Positions 17,484-26,759 of a stretch of DNA of 64,000 nucleotides are shown here, piece by piece. The position numbers and the translations under genes were made by a program. This DNA is from Dinghuibacter silviterrae (GTDB taxonomy: Bacteria > Bacteroidota > Bacteroidia > Chitinophagales > Chitinophagaceae), in contig NZ_SODV01000001.1 of assembly GCF_004366355.1 (NCBI RefSeq), positions 2,356,001-2,420,000 on the forward strand. The letters run 5' to 3'. The notes beneath the pieces are model-generated. The model was not told the origin of the DNA. It ran no database searches and saw only the letters and a program-made list of their open reading frames with translations. Numbering within the stretch: position 1 is the first letter of the stretch; every line of letters begins with the position of its first letter.

Positions 17484-19916
17484 ATGATGCTACTGACAAG
17501 TGTAATGCTCAGCGCCGCACTGGCGCAAACGCCCGCGCCTCCGCGAACGCCCGCGCCGTTGGATTCCACGGAAGCGGCGATCCGGAAGGTGGCGGACCAT
17601 ATCGTCGCCGGGACGAGCTTTCAATACGTGAATACAAAGACCGGGGTTAAGGTGGGCTCCACGGCAGGGTTGGCGCCTTCACCGGACGTCAAGGCCGAAA
17701 GCCGGTACAACAAATGGGTTTATCCCGACGGGGTGTTGGCGGTGGGCATGGTGGAAGCAGCCTCGATATTGAAGGACGCGACCTATTCCGACTACGCGCG
17801 TAAGAATTACCGGTTTATTTTCGACAACATCGATTACTTCCGGAAGGGATACGAAGCTGGGGAAAAAAAGGTGGAATTCGGACCTTTCTTCCGTATGAGT
17901 GCCCTGGACGACTGCGGGTCCATGGCGGCGGGGTTGCTGGACGTGTATGCCTTTGACCAGAGGGTGGATTATATGGCCTACCTGAAAAGGGCGGCCGATT
18001 ATATTATGAACCGGCAGCTCAAATTACCCGACAGTACGCTTTGCCGGGATCATCCGCGCGCCCTGACGATCTGGGCGGACGACCTGTATATGAGCGTCCC
18101 TTTTCTGGCTCGTATGGGCAAGCTGACGGGGGATCCCCGGTATGTCGACTTTGCCATCCACCAGGTGGAGCAGTTTAACCATTACCTTTTTGACCCGGCC
18201 ACCGGGCTATACTTCCATTGTTATTATTCCGACATGGGTGTCAACGGCGTGGTGCACTGGGGCAGGGCCAACGGCTGGCTGGCTATGGCACAGGCGATGC
18301 TGATCGACCACCTGCCGAAGAATCATCCCAAAAAGGCGGAACTGATCGGATTCCTGCTCCGGCAGGTTATCGGGTTTTCACGCTACCAGGACAATGCGAC
18401 CGGGCTTTGGCACCAGGTCCTGGACAAACCGGACGCCTACCTGGAGACCTCGGTCTCGGCGATGTTTGCCTACACGGTCGCCAAAGCTGTCAATGAAGGC
18501 TGGATCCATCCGCGTTACCTGAGCATCGCCCGGGATGCCTGGGGCGGTTTGCTGAGCCGGATCACACCCGGGGGGGAACTCCAGGATGTGTGTATCGGCA
18601 CCAACATCGAAGACGACATCCGGTTTTATTACAACAGGCCGAAGGAAACCGACGACTTGCACGGGTTGGGGCCTTTGCTGCTGGCGGGTTCGGAAATCCT
18701 CCGGGCGGAGCGGGCCCCCAAACCCGCTGCCCGGACCGGTGCCCCTGCCCTGGGGTATGGAACCTCCGTGGCTGCCCAGTTGCCCGCGCCCTATACGACC
18801 GCCTCCGTCCACCACAACAGCAAGGTCGTCGGGTGGCCGGAGGGCATGATGCCCCGGGCGCCCGAAGGCTTTACCGTGACAAAATACGCCGATCATTTGC
18901 GGAACCCGCGCTGGTTTTATGTCCTCCCCAACGGAGACGTGCTGGTGTCCGAGTCCGCTACCAATAAAAAGCGAAGCGCGGATGATATCCTTCTTCTCCG
19001 TGATACCAACCACGATGGGATTCCTGACGTCAGGGAGGTCTTTATGAGCGGGCTTCACCAGCCCCTGGGGATGCTCCTCCTGAACGGGTGGTTTTATGTG
19101 GGCAACACCGACGGGGTGTACCGCTATCCTTATAAAGACGGACAGTTGCACATTGCGGGCGATGGTCAGAAGATACTGGACCTGCCCGCGGGCGGGTATA
19201 ACAACCACTGGACCCGGAACCTGATCGCCAGCCCCGACGGGTCGAAGATTTATGTATCGGTGGGGTCGGGGAGCAACAATGCAGAACACGGGATGGAGCA
19301 CGAGAACCGGCGCGCGGACATCCTCGTGATCAACCCGGACGGGAGCGGAGAACGTGTTTTTGCATCGGGTATCCGCAACCCCGTGGGGATGGATTGGGCG
19401 CCGGGCACCCAAACGCTGTGGACAGCCGTCAACGAGCGCGACAGCCTGGGGGACGACCTGGTGCCGGACTACTTCACCCACGTGGAGGACGGTGGATTTT
19501 ACGGCTGGCCCTATGCGTATTTCGGCCCCCACGAAGACCCTCGCCTGGCCGGTCAACGACCGGACCTTGTGGCCAGGACCCTGGTGCCCGACGTGTCGCT
19601 GGGTGCGCACACGGCTTCCCTGGGACTTGCTTTTTATACCGCAAAGGCGTTCCCCTCCAAATACCGGGGCGGTGCCTTTATCGGGCAACACGGATCATGG
19701 AACCGGTCGGTGTTTTCCGGGTACCGCGTGGTGTTCGTGCCTTTTACCGGCGGCAAACCGGGGATCCCCGAGGACTTCCTGACCGGGTTTATCAAGGACG
19801 AGGCGACGAGTGAGGCCTATGGCCGTCCCGTGGGCGTGGCGGTACTTCCTGATGGGTCCCTGCTGGTGGCCGATGACGAGGGGAATACATTGTGGAGGGT
19901 GGTCTATGGGGGGTAG
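17484..19916 (+). CDS. GH105 unsaturated uronyl hydrolase fused to a sorbosone/aldose-dehydrogenase propeller
   Basis: 810 residues with a short signal peptide (MMLLTSVMLSAALAQ). Residues about 25-410 are an (alpha/alpha)6 GH105/GH88 domain: IWADDLYMSVPFLARMGK (Asp199 is the likely catalytic residue), HWGRANGWLAMAQA, LETSVSAMFAY. These enzymes hydrolyse unsaturated galacturonyl ends left by lyases. Residues about 455-805 are a glucose/sorbosone dehydrogenase-type propeller (PF07995, PQQ-dependent): PEGFTVTKYADHLRNPRWFY, GSGSNNAEHG, FASGIRNPVGMDW, EDGGFYGWPYAYFG, GQHGSWNRS. About 45 residues of Ala/Pro-rich linker join them. In relatives a GH105 domain is followed by a DUF4350-like domain instead; that domain occurs here in the last PUL gene. 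Next-gene overlap suggests translational coupling. Confidence 0.88.
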   Translation: MMLLTSVMLSAALAQTPAPPRTPAPLDSTEAAIRKVADHIVAGTSFQYVNTKTGVKVGSTAGLAPSPDVKAESRYNKWVYPDGVLAVGMVEAASILKDATYSDYARKNYRFIFDNIDYFRKGYEAGEKKVEFGPFFRMSALDDCGSMAAGLLDVYAFDQRVDYMAYLKRAADYIMNRQLKLPDSTLCRDHPRALTIWADDLYMSVPFLARMGKLTGDPRYVDFAIHQVEQFNHYLFDPATGLYFHCYYSDMGVNGVVHWGRANGWLAMAQAMLIDHLPKNHPKKAELIGFLLRQVIGFSRYQDNATGLWHQVLDKPDAYLETSVSAMFAYTVAKAVNEGWIHPRYLSIARDAWGGLLSRITPGGELQDVCIGTNIEDDIRFYYNRPKETDDLHGLGPLLLAGSEILRAERAPKPAARTGAPALGYGTSVAAQLPAPYTTASVHHNSKVVGWPEGMMPRAPEGFTVTKYADHLRNPRWFYVLPNGDVLVSESATNKKRSADDILLLRDTNHDGIPDVREVFMSGLHQPLGMLLLNGWFYVGNTDGVYRYPYKDGQLHIAGDGQKILDLPAGGYNNHWTRNLIASPDGSKIYVSVGSGSNNAEHGMEHENRRADILVINPDGSGERVFASGIRNPVGMDWAPGTQTLWTAVNERDSLGDDLVPDYFTHVEDGGFYGWPYAYFGPHEDPRLAGQRPDLVARTLVPDVSLGAHTASLGLAFYTAKAFPSKYRGGAFIGQHGSWNRSVFSGYRVVFVPFTGGKPGIPEDFLTGFIKDEATSEAYGRPVGVAVLPDGSLLVADDEGNTLWRVVYGG

Positions 19917-21948
19917 GTACCTGTTGGTGCTTTTGGGCTTGTGTTCGACAGGCTACGGACAGCGCTGGTCCATCCAGCCCGACGGGAGTATCCTGTGGGC
20001 GATAGGGGCCGGATTGCCCCACGCAGACCATATCGAGATGAGCGGTGAGCAGGTTTCGATGTGGGTGCAATACGAGGTCGACAGCGCCCGGACACCACAC
20101 GTATCGGCGACGATGGTTTTCCCCGCCTTCCGGTTGCAACCCAACAAAACGTCTTCTGCCATGATGTATACCGTCCGGGACGAAGACCTGCCCCGTATCC
20201 TTGTGAACGGACAACCCTGGAAGGCTGGGGTGTATAACGGGTCCGTCACCCATGGTATCAAAGACGAGGCCGTGTCGGTCCGTCAAAAGGGGATCATGGA
20301 CATCGACAGCCGCTGGGGCGCAGGGCTGTCGGTGCACCGCCTGTTGTTCCCGTCCGCGGTGAACGCGCTGGCGCTGGAAAAATTTGTTTTTACCAATGTC
20401 TCCAAGCAATCGTTGACTATAGAAATGGAGCACATGGACATGGAGGTGCGCCCGTCCCCCGAAAGGGCGATCGACGGGCCCCTCCGGTTCATGGTGTTGT
20501 CGCTGGGCGATGGGGTGCAGACGCTCCGGCCGGGGGATTCGGCGGTGTTTTGGTGTTGTTTCCGCGCGGTGCGCGGGGGTGGCGCTGCTCCGGGGGCCGC
20601 CGTGGTTTCCGGTGTTGCCGCGGAGGGCCCGCGCGCCACAGTGGACCCCGTCGCGGAGGAAGACGGCCGCCGTGCACGGGTCTCCGCACTCTCGAACTTG
20701 CTGCGCCTGGAGACGCCGGATACCCTGCTCAATACGGCGTTTGCCTTTGCCAAACTGCGGGCAACCGAAAGCATATTCAAAACGCGCGGAGGCTATGTCC
20801 ACAGCCCCGGCGGCCTGCGCTATTACGCCGCGATCTGGGCCAACGACCAGGCGGAATATGTGGGGCCGTTCCTGGCATTTTTGGGCGACTCTTTGGGTGT
20901 CCGGGCGACCATGACCGCGTTTCGCTGGTTCGCCCGGTATATGAATCCGGACTACCAACCCATCCCCAGCTCCATCATCGCCGAAGGCGAGGGAACCTGG
21001 CATGGCGCGGGTGACCGGGGCGACATGGCCATGATCGCCTATGGGGTGGGACGGGTGGCGCTCACCTGCGGCGACCCTGATTCCGCGCGGGTGCTTTGGC
21101 CGTTGATCCGGTGGTGCCTGGAATACCTGAGACGGAAGGTCAATGCTTCTGGCGTCGTGCGTTCCCACAGCGATGAGCTCGAAGGACGGTTTCCATCGGG
21201 GGACGCCAACCTGAATACCAGTTGCCTGTATTACGATGCGCTGCGGTCGGCGGCGATGCTGGCCCGGGCATTCGGCGTACCGGATGTGTATTCCCACCGG
21301 GCGGATACGTTGTTACGGAACATTCACGCCTTTTTCGACGCCCGGGTACAAGGGTACGACACCTATCGCTACTATGACGGAGACACGCTCCTGCGGGCCT
21401 GGATCGCCACCCCCCTGGTGATGGGTATCCCGGGCAGGGTAGGGGGAACCATCGACGCGCTTTTTTCTCCGCAACTGTGGACGGCGGACGGGCTGGCTTC
21501 TCAGGCAGGTGACCGGACTTTTTGGGACAGGGCGACGTTGTATGCGCTTCGCGGGGTGCTGGCCGCGGGGGAAATGGGGCGCGGGATGGAATACCTGGAA
21601 TATTATACGCAAAGACGGTTGCTGGGGGAACACGTGCCCTATCCCGTCGAAGCCTATCCCGAGGGGAATCAGCGGCACCTGTCCGCGGAAAGCGGGCTGT
21701 ATTGCCGGATCTTTACGGAGGGGCTGTTTGGGATCCGGCCTACCGGCTGGCATCGTTTTCAATGTACGCCCCGGTTGCCCGCGGGCTGGGAGCGCATGGC
21801 GTTGAGGGAGGTGCACGCCTTTGGGCGGGTTTTTGATCTGGAAGTGGAGCGGGCGGGACCCGCCAAGCTCGCGGTCCGCCTGCGGATCGACGGAAAAACA
21901 AAAACTTATATACTCCGCGAAGGAGATACGATTAACTTAGACACATGA
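19906..21948 (+). CDS. Six-hairpin glycosidase-like protein, unassigned family
   Basis: 680 residues from the ATG that overlaps the previous stop by 11 bases; this start gives a clean signal peptide (MGGRYLLVLLGLCSTGYGQ). The N-terminal third looks like a beta-sandwich, and the rest is an (alpha/alpha)6-type barrel: YYAAIWANDQAEYVGPFLAFLGDSLG, NLNTSCLYYDALRSAAMLA, WDRATLYALRGVLAAGEMGRG. The layout resembles GH78/GH95/trehalase-like clans, but I cannot place it in a numbered family. A probable active-site block includes WANDQAEY. A Gly/Ala-rich insertion lies at about 225-245. It shares the PUL operon and ends in a 4-base ATGA overlap with the DUF386 gene. Confidence 0.75.
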   Translation: MGGRYLLVLLGLCSTGYGQRWSIQPDGSILWAIGAGLPHADHIEMSGEQVSMWVQYEVDSARTPHVSATMVFPAFRLQPNKTSSAMMYTVRDEDLPRILVNGQPWKAGVYNGSVTHGIKDEAVSVRQKGIMDIDSRWGAGLSVHRLLFPSAVNALALEKFVFTNVSKQSLTIEMEHMDMEVRPSPERAIDGPLRFMVLSLGDGVQTLRPGDSAVFWCCFRAVRGGGAAPGAAVVSGVAAEGPRATVDPVAEEDGRRARVSALSNLLRLETPDTLLNTAFAFAKLRATESIFKTRGGYVHSPGGLRYYAAIWANDQAEYVGPFLAFLGDSLGVRATMTAFRWFARYMNPDYQPIPSSIIAEGEGTWHGAGDRGDMAMIAYGVGRVALTCGDPDSARVLWPLIRWCLEYLRRKVNASGVVRSHSDELEGRFPSGDANLNTSCLYYDALRSAAMLARAFGVPDVYSHRADTLLRNIHAFFDARVQGYDTYRYYDGDTLLRAWIATPLVMGIPGRVGGTIDALFSPQLWTADGLASQAGDRTFWDRATLYALRGVLAAGEMGRGMEYLEYYTQRRLLGEHVPYPVEAYPEGNQRHLSAESGLYCRIFTEGLFGIRPTGWHRFQCTPRLPAGWERMALREVHAFGRVFDLEVERAGPAKLAVRLRIDGKTKTYILREGDTINLDT

Positions 21949-22565
21949 AAACCATTTCCATACGCCTGCTTTTGACCCTATGCCTGGCCGCCGGCGCCCT
22001 GGGCCTCCACGCCCAGGATACCACCGCTTCTTATTGGACGAGGCACAAGGCGGAGACGTGGGTGCATAAGGGAGAGTGGCGGAAAGGCCTCACCGGGGTG
22101 AACCCCCACGCCTCCGTCAACCCCGTGGATTTTGCCCTTCAGTATCACCGCAACCCTGTTCTTTGGGACAAGGTTTTTGCGTGGATCCGGACCAACGACC
22201 TCCAGGCCATCGCTCCCGGCAAATACCCGATCGACGGAGACAATGCCTGGGCCATCGTGACACAGGGGCCTACCAAGGCGATGGATACCGTCAAATGGGA
22301 ATCCCACCGGCAATACATCGATGTACACTATGTCATCAGCGGCAAGGAGCGGATCGGGGTGGCTTCCCTGGACAACGCAACGGTGACCGAACCGTTTACG
22401 GATAAGAGCGATAATGCGCATTATACAGTAGAGGGAACTTTTTACACGGCAGAACCCGGCATCTTTTTCCTGTTTTTCCCCCATGATGTACATCGTCCCG
22501 GGATCATCGCGGACGGTAGCCCCACGGACAAGAAACTGGTGATCAAGATCCGGGTGAGCCCATGA
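21945..22565 (+). CDS. YhcH/YjgK/YiaL family (DUF386) protein
   Basis: 206 residues with a signal peptide (LLLTLCLAAGALGLHAQ). The DUF386 beta-sandwich is recognised by WAIVTQGPT, WESHRQYIDVHYVISGKERIGV and FFLFFPHDVHRPGI, with conserved His and Glu residues for metal binding. Characterised relatives act on sugar anomers, for example N-acetylneuraminate anomerase, and many sit in uronate or sialate loci. Here it probably helps with released sugars, but the substrate is unknown. An exported form, as here, is less usual than the cytoplasmic YhcH. Confidence 0.85.
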   Translation: MKTISIRLLLTLCLAAGALGLHAQDTTASYWTRHKAETWVHKGEWRKGLTGVNPHASVNPVDFALQYHRNPVLWDKVFAWIRTNDLQAIAPGKYPIDGDNAWAIVTQGPTKAMDTVKWESHRQYIDVHYVISGKERIGVASLDNATVTEPFTDKSDNAHYTVEGTFYTAEPGIFFLFFPHDVHRPGIIADGSPTDKKLVIKIRVSP

Positions 22566-22581
22566 CTTGCATGCCTTGCTT

Positions 22582-23601
22582 ATGAAGAGAACGTCTGAAC
22601 ACACCATTAAGGACATCGCCGAAGCGCTGGGGCTTTCCCCTTCCACGGTATCACGGGCGCTCCAGGACTATCCGCATACCAGCCAGGCCACTAAGGCGAG
22701 GGTTCGGGAGGTGGTGGAAAAAATGGGCTACCGCCACAACGCCGTTGCGGCTTCTTTGCGCAACAACAAGTCCAGGACCATCGGGTTGATCATCCCCCGG
22801 ATCTCCATGTACTTCCATGCCGAGGTCGTGACCGTGATCCAAAACAAGCTTCACGAGAGCGGGTACCACCTGATGATCTGCCAGTCCAACGACCAACCGG
22901 ACCTGGAAAAGGAGCTGGTCAACGCGTTGTACAGCGCGCGGGTGGACGGCCTGATCGTCGCCACCACATCTACGACGACGGACTTTACCTATTTCGATAT
23001 TTTCCGGAAAAACCATATCCCCCTGGTGTTTTATGACCGTGTACCCAAGGACTATCCCTCGCACAAAATTTCAGGCGACGAATACCAGGGAGGCCTGGAG
23101 GCGACCCTTCACCTTCTGGAACATGGGTGCCGGCGGATCGCCCACATTGGGGGGCCGCTGACCAGCAACATCTACCGGGACCGGTATATGGGTTACCTGG
23201 CCGCCCACGAGCGGTACAAGGTGGCGCCCGACCCCGACCTGCTTTTTTTCCACGAGCTGACAAAGGATAACGCCCTGAAAACCGGGAAGGCGCTCCTGGC
23301 CAGGAAGCATCCACCCGACGCCATTTTTGCCTGTAATGATACCACGGCCATCGCCTTGTTGGGCTATGCCCGGGAGATCGGCCTGGATGTGCCGGGGGAC
23401 CTCAAGCTGGTGGGTTATTCCAACGACCCCCGTACCGAGATCATCACACCCTCTATCACGACCGTGGAACAGTTTCCGCGTCAGATCGGGGAGAAAGCAG
23501 CGCAACTGATATTGGATCTGATCGGCGATAAACAGAAGCCTGTAAAGGGTTACATCAATTTGAGCCACCCGATAGAACTAATTAGGAGAAACAGTTCGTA
23601 A
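22582..23601 (+). CDS. LacI-family transcriptional regulator
   Basis: 339 residues from the ATG that places the helix-turn-helix at the usual site (TIKDIAEALGLSPSTVSRALQ, about 8-28), followed by the hinge region and a periplasmic-binding-protein-like sensor (about 62-335: RTIGLIIPRISMYFHAEVV, DGLIVATTST, HIGGPLTSNIYRDRYMGY, AIFACNDTTAIAL). A TTG five codons upstream is less likely. The ligand is probably a mono- or disaccharide from the glycan. The best operator candidates are the two CTGCAAACGATTGCAG sites, one before susC and one directly after this gene. This predicts control of susCD and of the araC-type gene. Confidence 0.93.
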   Translation: MKRTSEHTIKDIAEALGLSPSTVSRALQDYPHTSQATKARVREVVEKMGYRHNAVAASLRNNKSRTIGLIIPRISMYFHAEVVTVIQNKLHESGYHLMICQSNDQPDLEKELVNALYSARVDGLIVATTSTTTDFTYFDIFRKNHIPLVFYDRVPKDYPSHKISGDEYQGGLEATLHLLEHGCRRIAHIGGPLTSNIYRDRYMGYLAAHERYKVAPDPDLLFFHELTKDNALKTGKALLARKHPPDAIFACNDTTAIALLGYAREIGLDVPGDLKLVGYSNDPRTEIITPSITTVEQFPRQIGEKAAQLILDLIGDKQKPVKGYINLSHPIELIRRNSS

Positions 23602-23618
23602 AAATTTATTAACTTGTT

Positions 23619-23634
23619 CTGCAAACGATTGCAG
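23619..23634. promoter_or_regulatory. Candidate LacI-family operator before the araC-type gene
   Basis: CTGCAAACGATTGCAG, identical to the site before susC, lies in the 54-bp gap between the lacI-type and araC-type genes, 21 bases before the chosen AraC start. It would let the LacI protein control the AraC protein. It also argues against the TTG at 23614 as the AraC start, because the operator would then be inside the coding region. Confidence 0.7.
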
Positions 23635-23655
23635 GTTTTCTTAAAACTTGTCTAT

Positions 23656-24534
23656 ATGAGACCCCGTTATATCAAAATGTCTAACGACGCCGCTCACTCT
23701 TTCAGCGTCCGGCAAGACAGGGAGCCTTATATCAACAACTACTGGCATTACCACCCCGAGATCGAGCTCATCCACTTTCAAGATGGGCACGGGATGCAAT
23801 TCATCGGGGACAGCGTGCGCCCCTTTAGCCCCGGGGATGTCATCCTGGTGGGGTCACAGCTCCCGCATTACTGGCGCTTCGACGAGCGGTATTTTGACAA
23901 AGATGCCCATGCAGACGTCCGGGTAGCGCACTTCTGCGACAACTTTTGGGGCGCCCATTTTTTGGACCTGCCGGAAAACCGTCCGCTGAAACATATTCTC
24001 GAACAGGCCAAAAGAGGCTTGCAGGTATTGGGCCCCGAGCGCGACGCGGTGGCCTATCTTTTGCAAAAGATGGTGTATGGCGACGGCGCCAAAAGGATCA
24101 TCTACCTGATAGAGGCCCTGACCCTGATCGCCGACAGCCACCAGACCCAGGTGCTCTCGTCCGTCGGTTTCCGGCAAGACATCTATTCCACGGAAGACGA
24201 ACGCCTCAAGGCTATTTACGCGTATACGATGGAGCACTTCAAACGCAAGATCCCTTTGGAAGAAATTGCCGAGGTGGCCTGCATCAGTCCGCATTCCTTC
24301 TGCCGGTATTTCAAATCCAGCACGCGTAAAACCTATTCCCAGTTCCTTATGGAAGTAAAGGTCGGGCATGCCTGCCGGCTGCTGATTGAAAACCGGCAAA
24401 GCATCAAACAGCTTTGTTTCGAAAGCGGGTTTAATAATTTCACGAGCTTCCACAAATATTTCAAACGCATCACAGGCAAGAGTCCGCTCCACTACCAGCG
24501 GGAGTATGTGGCTAAACAGCCGGAGTATGCGTAG
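23656..24534 (+). CDS. AraC-family transcriptional regulator with cupin-type sensor
   Basis: 292 residues from ATG (MRPRYIKMSNDAAHSF). The N-terminal part is a cupin-like sensor (HYHPEIELIHF, FSPGDVILVGSQLPHYW). The C-terminal 100 residues hold two helix-turn-helix motifs: IPLEEIAEVACISPHSFCRYFK and SIKQLCFESGFNNFTSFHKYFK, with the family block FKRITGKSPLHYQREY. It probably senses a sugar and activates PUL genes. Its promoter holds the LacI-type operator, giving a two-regulator cascade. The end overlaps the GH36 start by 8 bases, so the pair is probably co-transcribed. Confidence 0.92.
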   Translation: MRPRYIKMSNDAAHSFSVRQDREPYINNYWHYHPEIELIHFQDGHGMQFIGDSVRPFSPGDVILVGSQLPHYWRFDERYFDKDAHADVRVAHFCDNFWGAHFLDLPENRPLKHILEQAKRGLQVLGPERDAVAYLLQKMVYGDGAKRIIYLIEALTLIADSHQTQVLSSVGFRQDIYSTEDERLKAIYAYTMEHFKRKIPLEEIAEVACISPHSFCRYFKSSTRKTYSQFLMEVKVGHACRLLIENRQSIKQLCFESGFNNFTSFHKYFKRITGKSPLHYQREYVAKQPEYA

Positions 24535-26755
24535 ACGCACAGCGGCGATGTTTTTTTGCGCGGTGGCGCTGGTGGGCGCGGCGGCCGCCGCTTCTGCCCG
24601 GCCGGCCGAACGGCCCGCACCCGCTCAGCCCGGCGAACGGCCCGCGGCCGCGCAACCCGCCCCGGGCTTCGCACCCATCCGCATCGAAACCACGCACGTC
24701 GCGCTGGTATTTACCGTTGGCGCCGACGGCAGCCTGTATCAAAGCTGGCTGGGTCCGCGCCTGGCGGACACGGCCGAATATGCCGCCGGCCCGGCGCCCC
24801 GGCACGAAGCCTTTATCGGTGCGGGTTTGAGCGACCTTGCGGAACCCGCCATAACGGTGACGCATGCCGACGGGAATCCTTCCCTGGACCTCCGCTATGT
24901 GCGCCATGAGGTGACCGGCAACGAAACGGTGATCTATCTGAAAGACTCCGTGTATCCTTTTACCGTGGCGCTGCACTTCAAAACTTTCGCCGATCAGGAC
25001 GTCACCGAAACCTGGACGGAGATCCGGCATTCGGAGAAAAAGGTGGTCACCATAGAGGAGGTGGCATCGTCAGTGCTACACTTCGACGGACCCGGATACC
25101 ACCTCACGGAATTCCACGGCGGCTATGCCTCGGAAATGCAGATGGAGGAAAGCCCGCTGGAGAATGGTGTCCGCATCCTCGACAGCAAGCTGGGCACCCG
25201 GCCGGATATGTACCAGGCGCCGTTTTTTATGCTTTCCCTGGATGGCCCGGCCCGTGAAGAGAATGGACCGGTCCTGGCCGGAACCCTGGCCTGGACGGGT
25301 AATTTCCGGTTCCTTTTCGACGTGGACGAGCGGCATAGTTTGCGGGTCGTGTCGGGGATCAATCCATACCGGTCGCCGGTGACGCTCGAACCGGGTCGCG
25401 CGTTTACCACCCCGCCTTTTATTTTTACTTACACGACGAACGGTAAAGGACAGGCGAGCCGGAACCTGCATCATTGGGCGGCGCGCTATGGCATCATGGA
25501 TGGGGACCAGCCGAGGCTGACCCCGCTTAACAACTGGGAAGCCACGCATACCGGCTTTGATGAGCAAAAGCTGGTCGGGCTTTTTGACGGGGCCGTACGG
25601 CTTGGGCTGGACCTGTTCCTGCTGGACGACGGCTGGTTTGGGGATAAGTATCCCCGTGACAACGACAAGGCGGGGCTGGGAGACTGGATGGAAAACCCAC
25701 GGAAGCTGCCCGACGGGTTGGGGTACCTGGTGCGCGAGGCGGATAAAAAAGGCCTGCGTTTTGGCATCTGGCTGGAACCGGAAATGGTCAACCCGGCCAG
25801 CGAACTGTATCACGCGCACCCCGACTGGATCCTGCGGCTCCCCAACAGGCCGGAGCAATACCAGCGCAACCAACTGGTGCTGGACCTTTGTAATCCTGCC
25901 GTCCAGGAATACGTTTACCACGTCGTACACGACCTCCTCCAAAGGGATACGGGGATAGCTTATATCAAATGGGATTGCAACCGGCCGATGACCGACGCGT
26001 GGTCGCCCTTCTTAGGGGAGCACCAGGGGAGCTTGTATATCGACTATACCCATGGTTTTTACAACGTCCTGGCGCGGCTGCGTAAAGAATACCCGCACCT
26101 GCCCATGATGTTGTGTGCGGGGGGAGGCGGGAGGACCGACTACGGGGCGCTCCGGTATTTTACCGAATTTTGGCCCAGCGACAATACCGACGCCCTGGAG
26201 CGGGTGTTTATACAGTGGGGGTATTCCTGCTTTTTCCCTGCATTTTCGATCTGCGCCCATGTCACGTCCATGGGTCGGGAGTCCCTGAAGTTCCGGACAG
26301 ATGTGGCGATGATGGACAAGCTGGGATACGATATTCAGGTGGACCGTTTGACGCCGGAGGAGTTGACGTTTAGCGCGAACGCGGTGCGAACATACCGGCG
26401 GTTAAGCCCGTTGATCGGGTGGGGGGATCTGTACCGGCTGGTGTCTCCCTATGAAGAACACCGGGCGGCACTGATGTACGTGGACAGCACGCGCACCCAT
26501 GCGGTGGTCTTTGCGTACACGCTTCAAACGCGTCACCAGGAGTTTTTTTACAGGGTACCGCTTCGCGGCCTGGACCCTTCGGGGCGGTATCGCGTTAAGG
26601 AGATCAATCTTGCCCCCGGTACCCATTCGGTGAATCCGGACGACGACAAGGTATTCAGCGGCGACTTTTTGATGAAGGCCGGTCTGCAGTTGACGCCGGG
26701 CCGCATCAACCCGGCGACGAGCTGGGTATATGACATCACAACGGAAAATGACTAA
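24527..26755 (+). CDS. Alpha-galactosidase, GH36
   Basis: 742 residues from an ATG overlapping the araC-type stop; this start yields a signal peptide (MFFCAVALVGAAAAASA), then a Pro/Ala-rich spacer of about 30 residues. The N-terminal beta-supersandwich precedes a GH36 barrel: LDLFLLDDGWFGD, GLRFGIWLEPEMVNPASELY, and YIKWDCNR with nucleophile Asp483. The acid/base is Asp552 in WPSDNTD. The family removes terminal alpha-1,6 or alpha-1,3 galactose with retention. A periplasmic location and PUL membership suggest trimming of galactose side chains. Confidence 0.93.
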   Translation: MRRRTAAMFFCAVALVGAAAAASARPAERPAPAQPGERPAAAQPAPGFAPIRIETTHVALVFTVGADGSLYQSWLGPRLADTAEYAAGPAPRHEAFIGAGLSDLAEPAITVTHADGNPSLDLRYVRHEVTGNETVIYLKDSVYPFTVALHFKTFADQDVTETWTEIRHSEKKVVTIEEVASSVLHFDGPGYHLTEFHGGYASEMQMEESPLENGVRILDSKLGTRPDMYQAPFFMLSLDGPAREENGPVLAGTLAWTGNFRFLFDVDERHSLRVVSGINPYRSPVTLEPGRAFTTPPFIFTYTTNGKGQASRNLHHWAARYGIMDGDQPRLTPLNNWEATHTGFDEQKLVGLFDGAVRLGLDLFLLDDGWFGDKYPRDNDKAGLGDWMENPRKLPDGLGYLVREADKKGLRFGIWLEPEMVNPASELYHAHPDWILRLPNRPEQYQRNQLVLDLCNPAVQEYVYHVVHDLLQRDTGIAYIKWDCNRPMTDAWSPFLGEHQGSLYIDYTHGFYNVLARLRKEYPHLPMMLCAGGGGRTDYGALRYFTEFWPSDNTDALERVFIQWGYSCFFPAFSICAHVTSMGRESLKFRTDVAMMDKLGYDIQVDRLTPEELTFSANAVRTYRRLSPLIGWGDLYRLVSPYEEHRAALMYVDSTRTHAVVFAYTLQTRHQEFFYRVPLRGLDPSGRYRVKEINLAPGTHSVNPDDDKVFSGDFLMKAGLQLTPGRINPATSWVYDITTEND

Positions 26756-26759
26756 CACG

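Noticed and set aside
19792-21297. A 501-codon - strand frame opposite the six-hairpin glycosidase
   Set aside because: It is a GC shadow rich in Arg, His and Gly, with no recognised domain.
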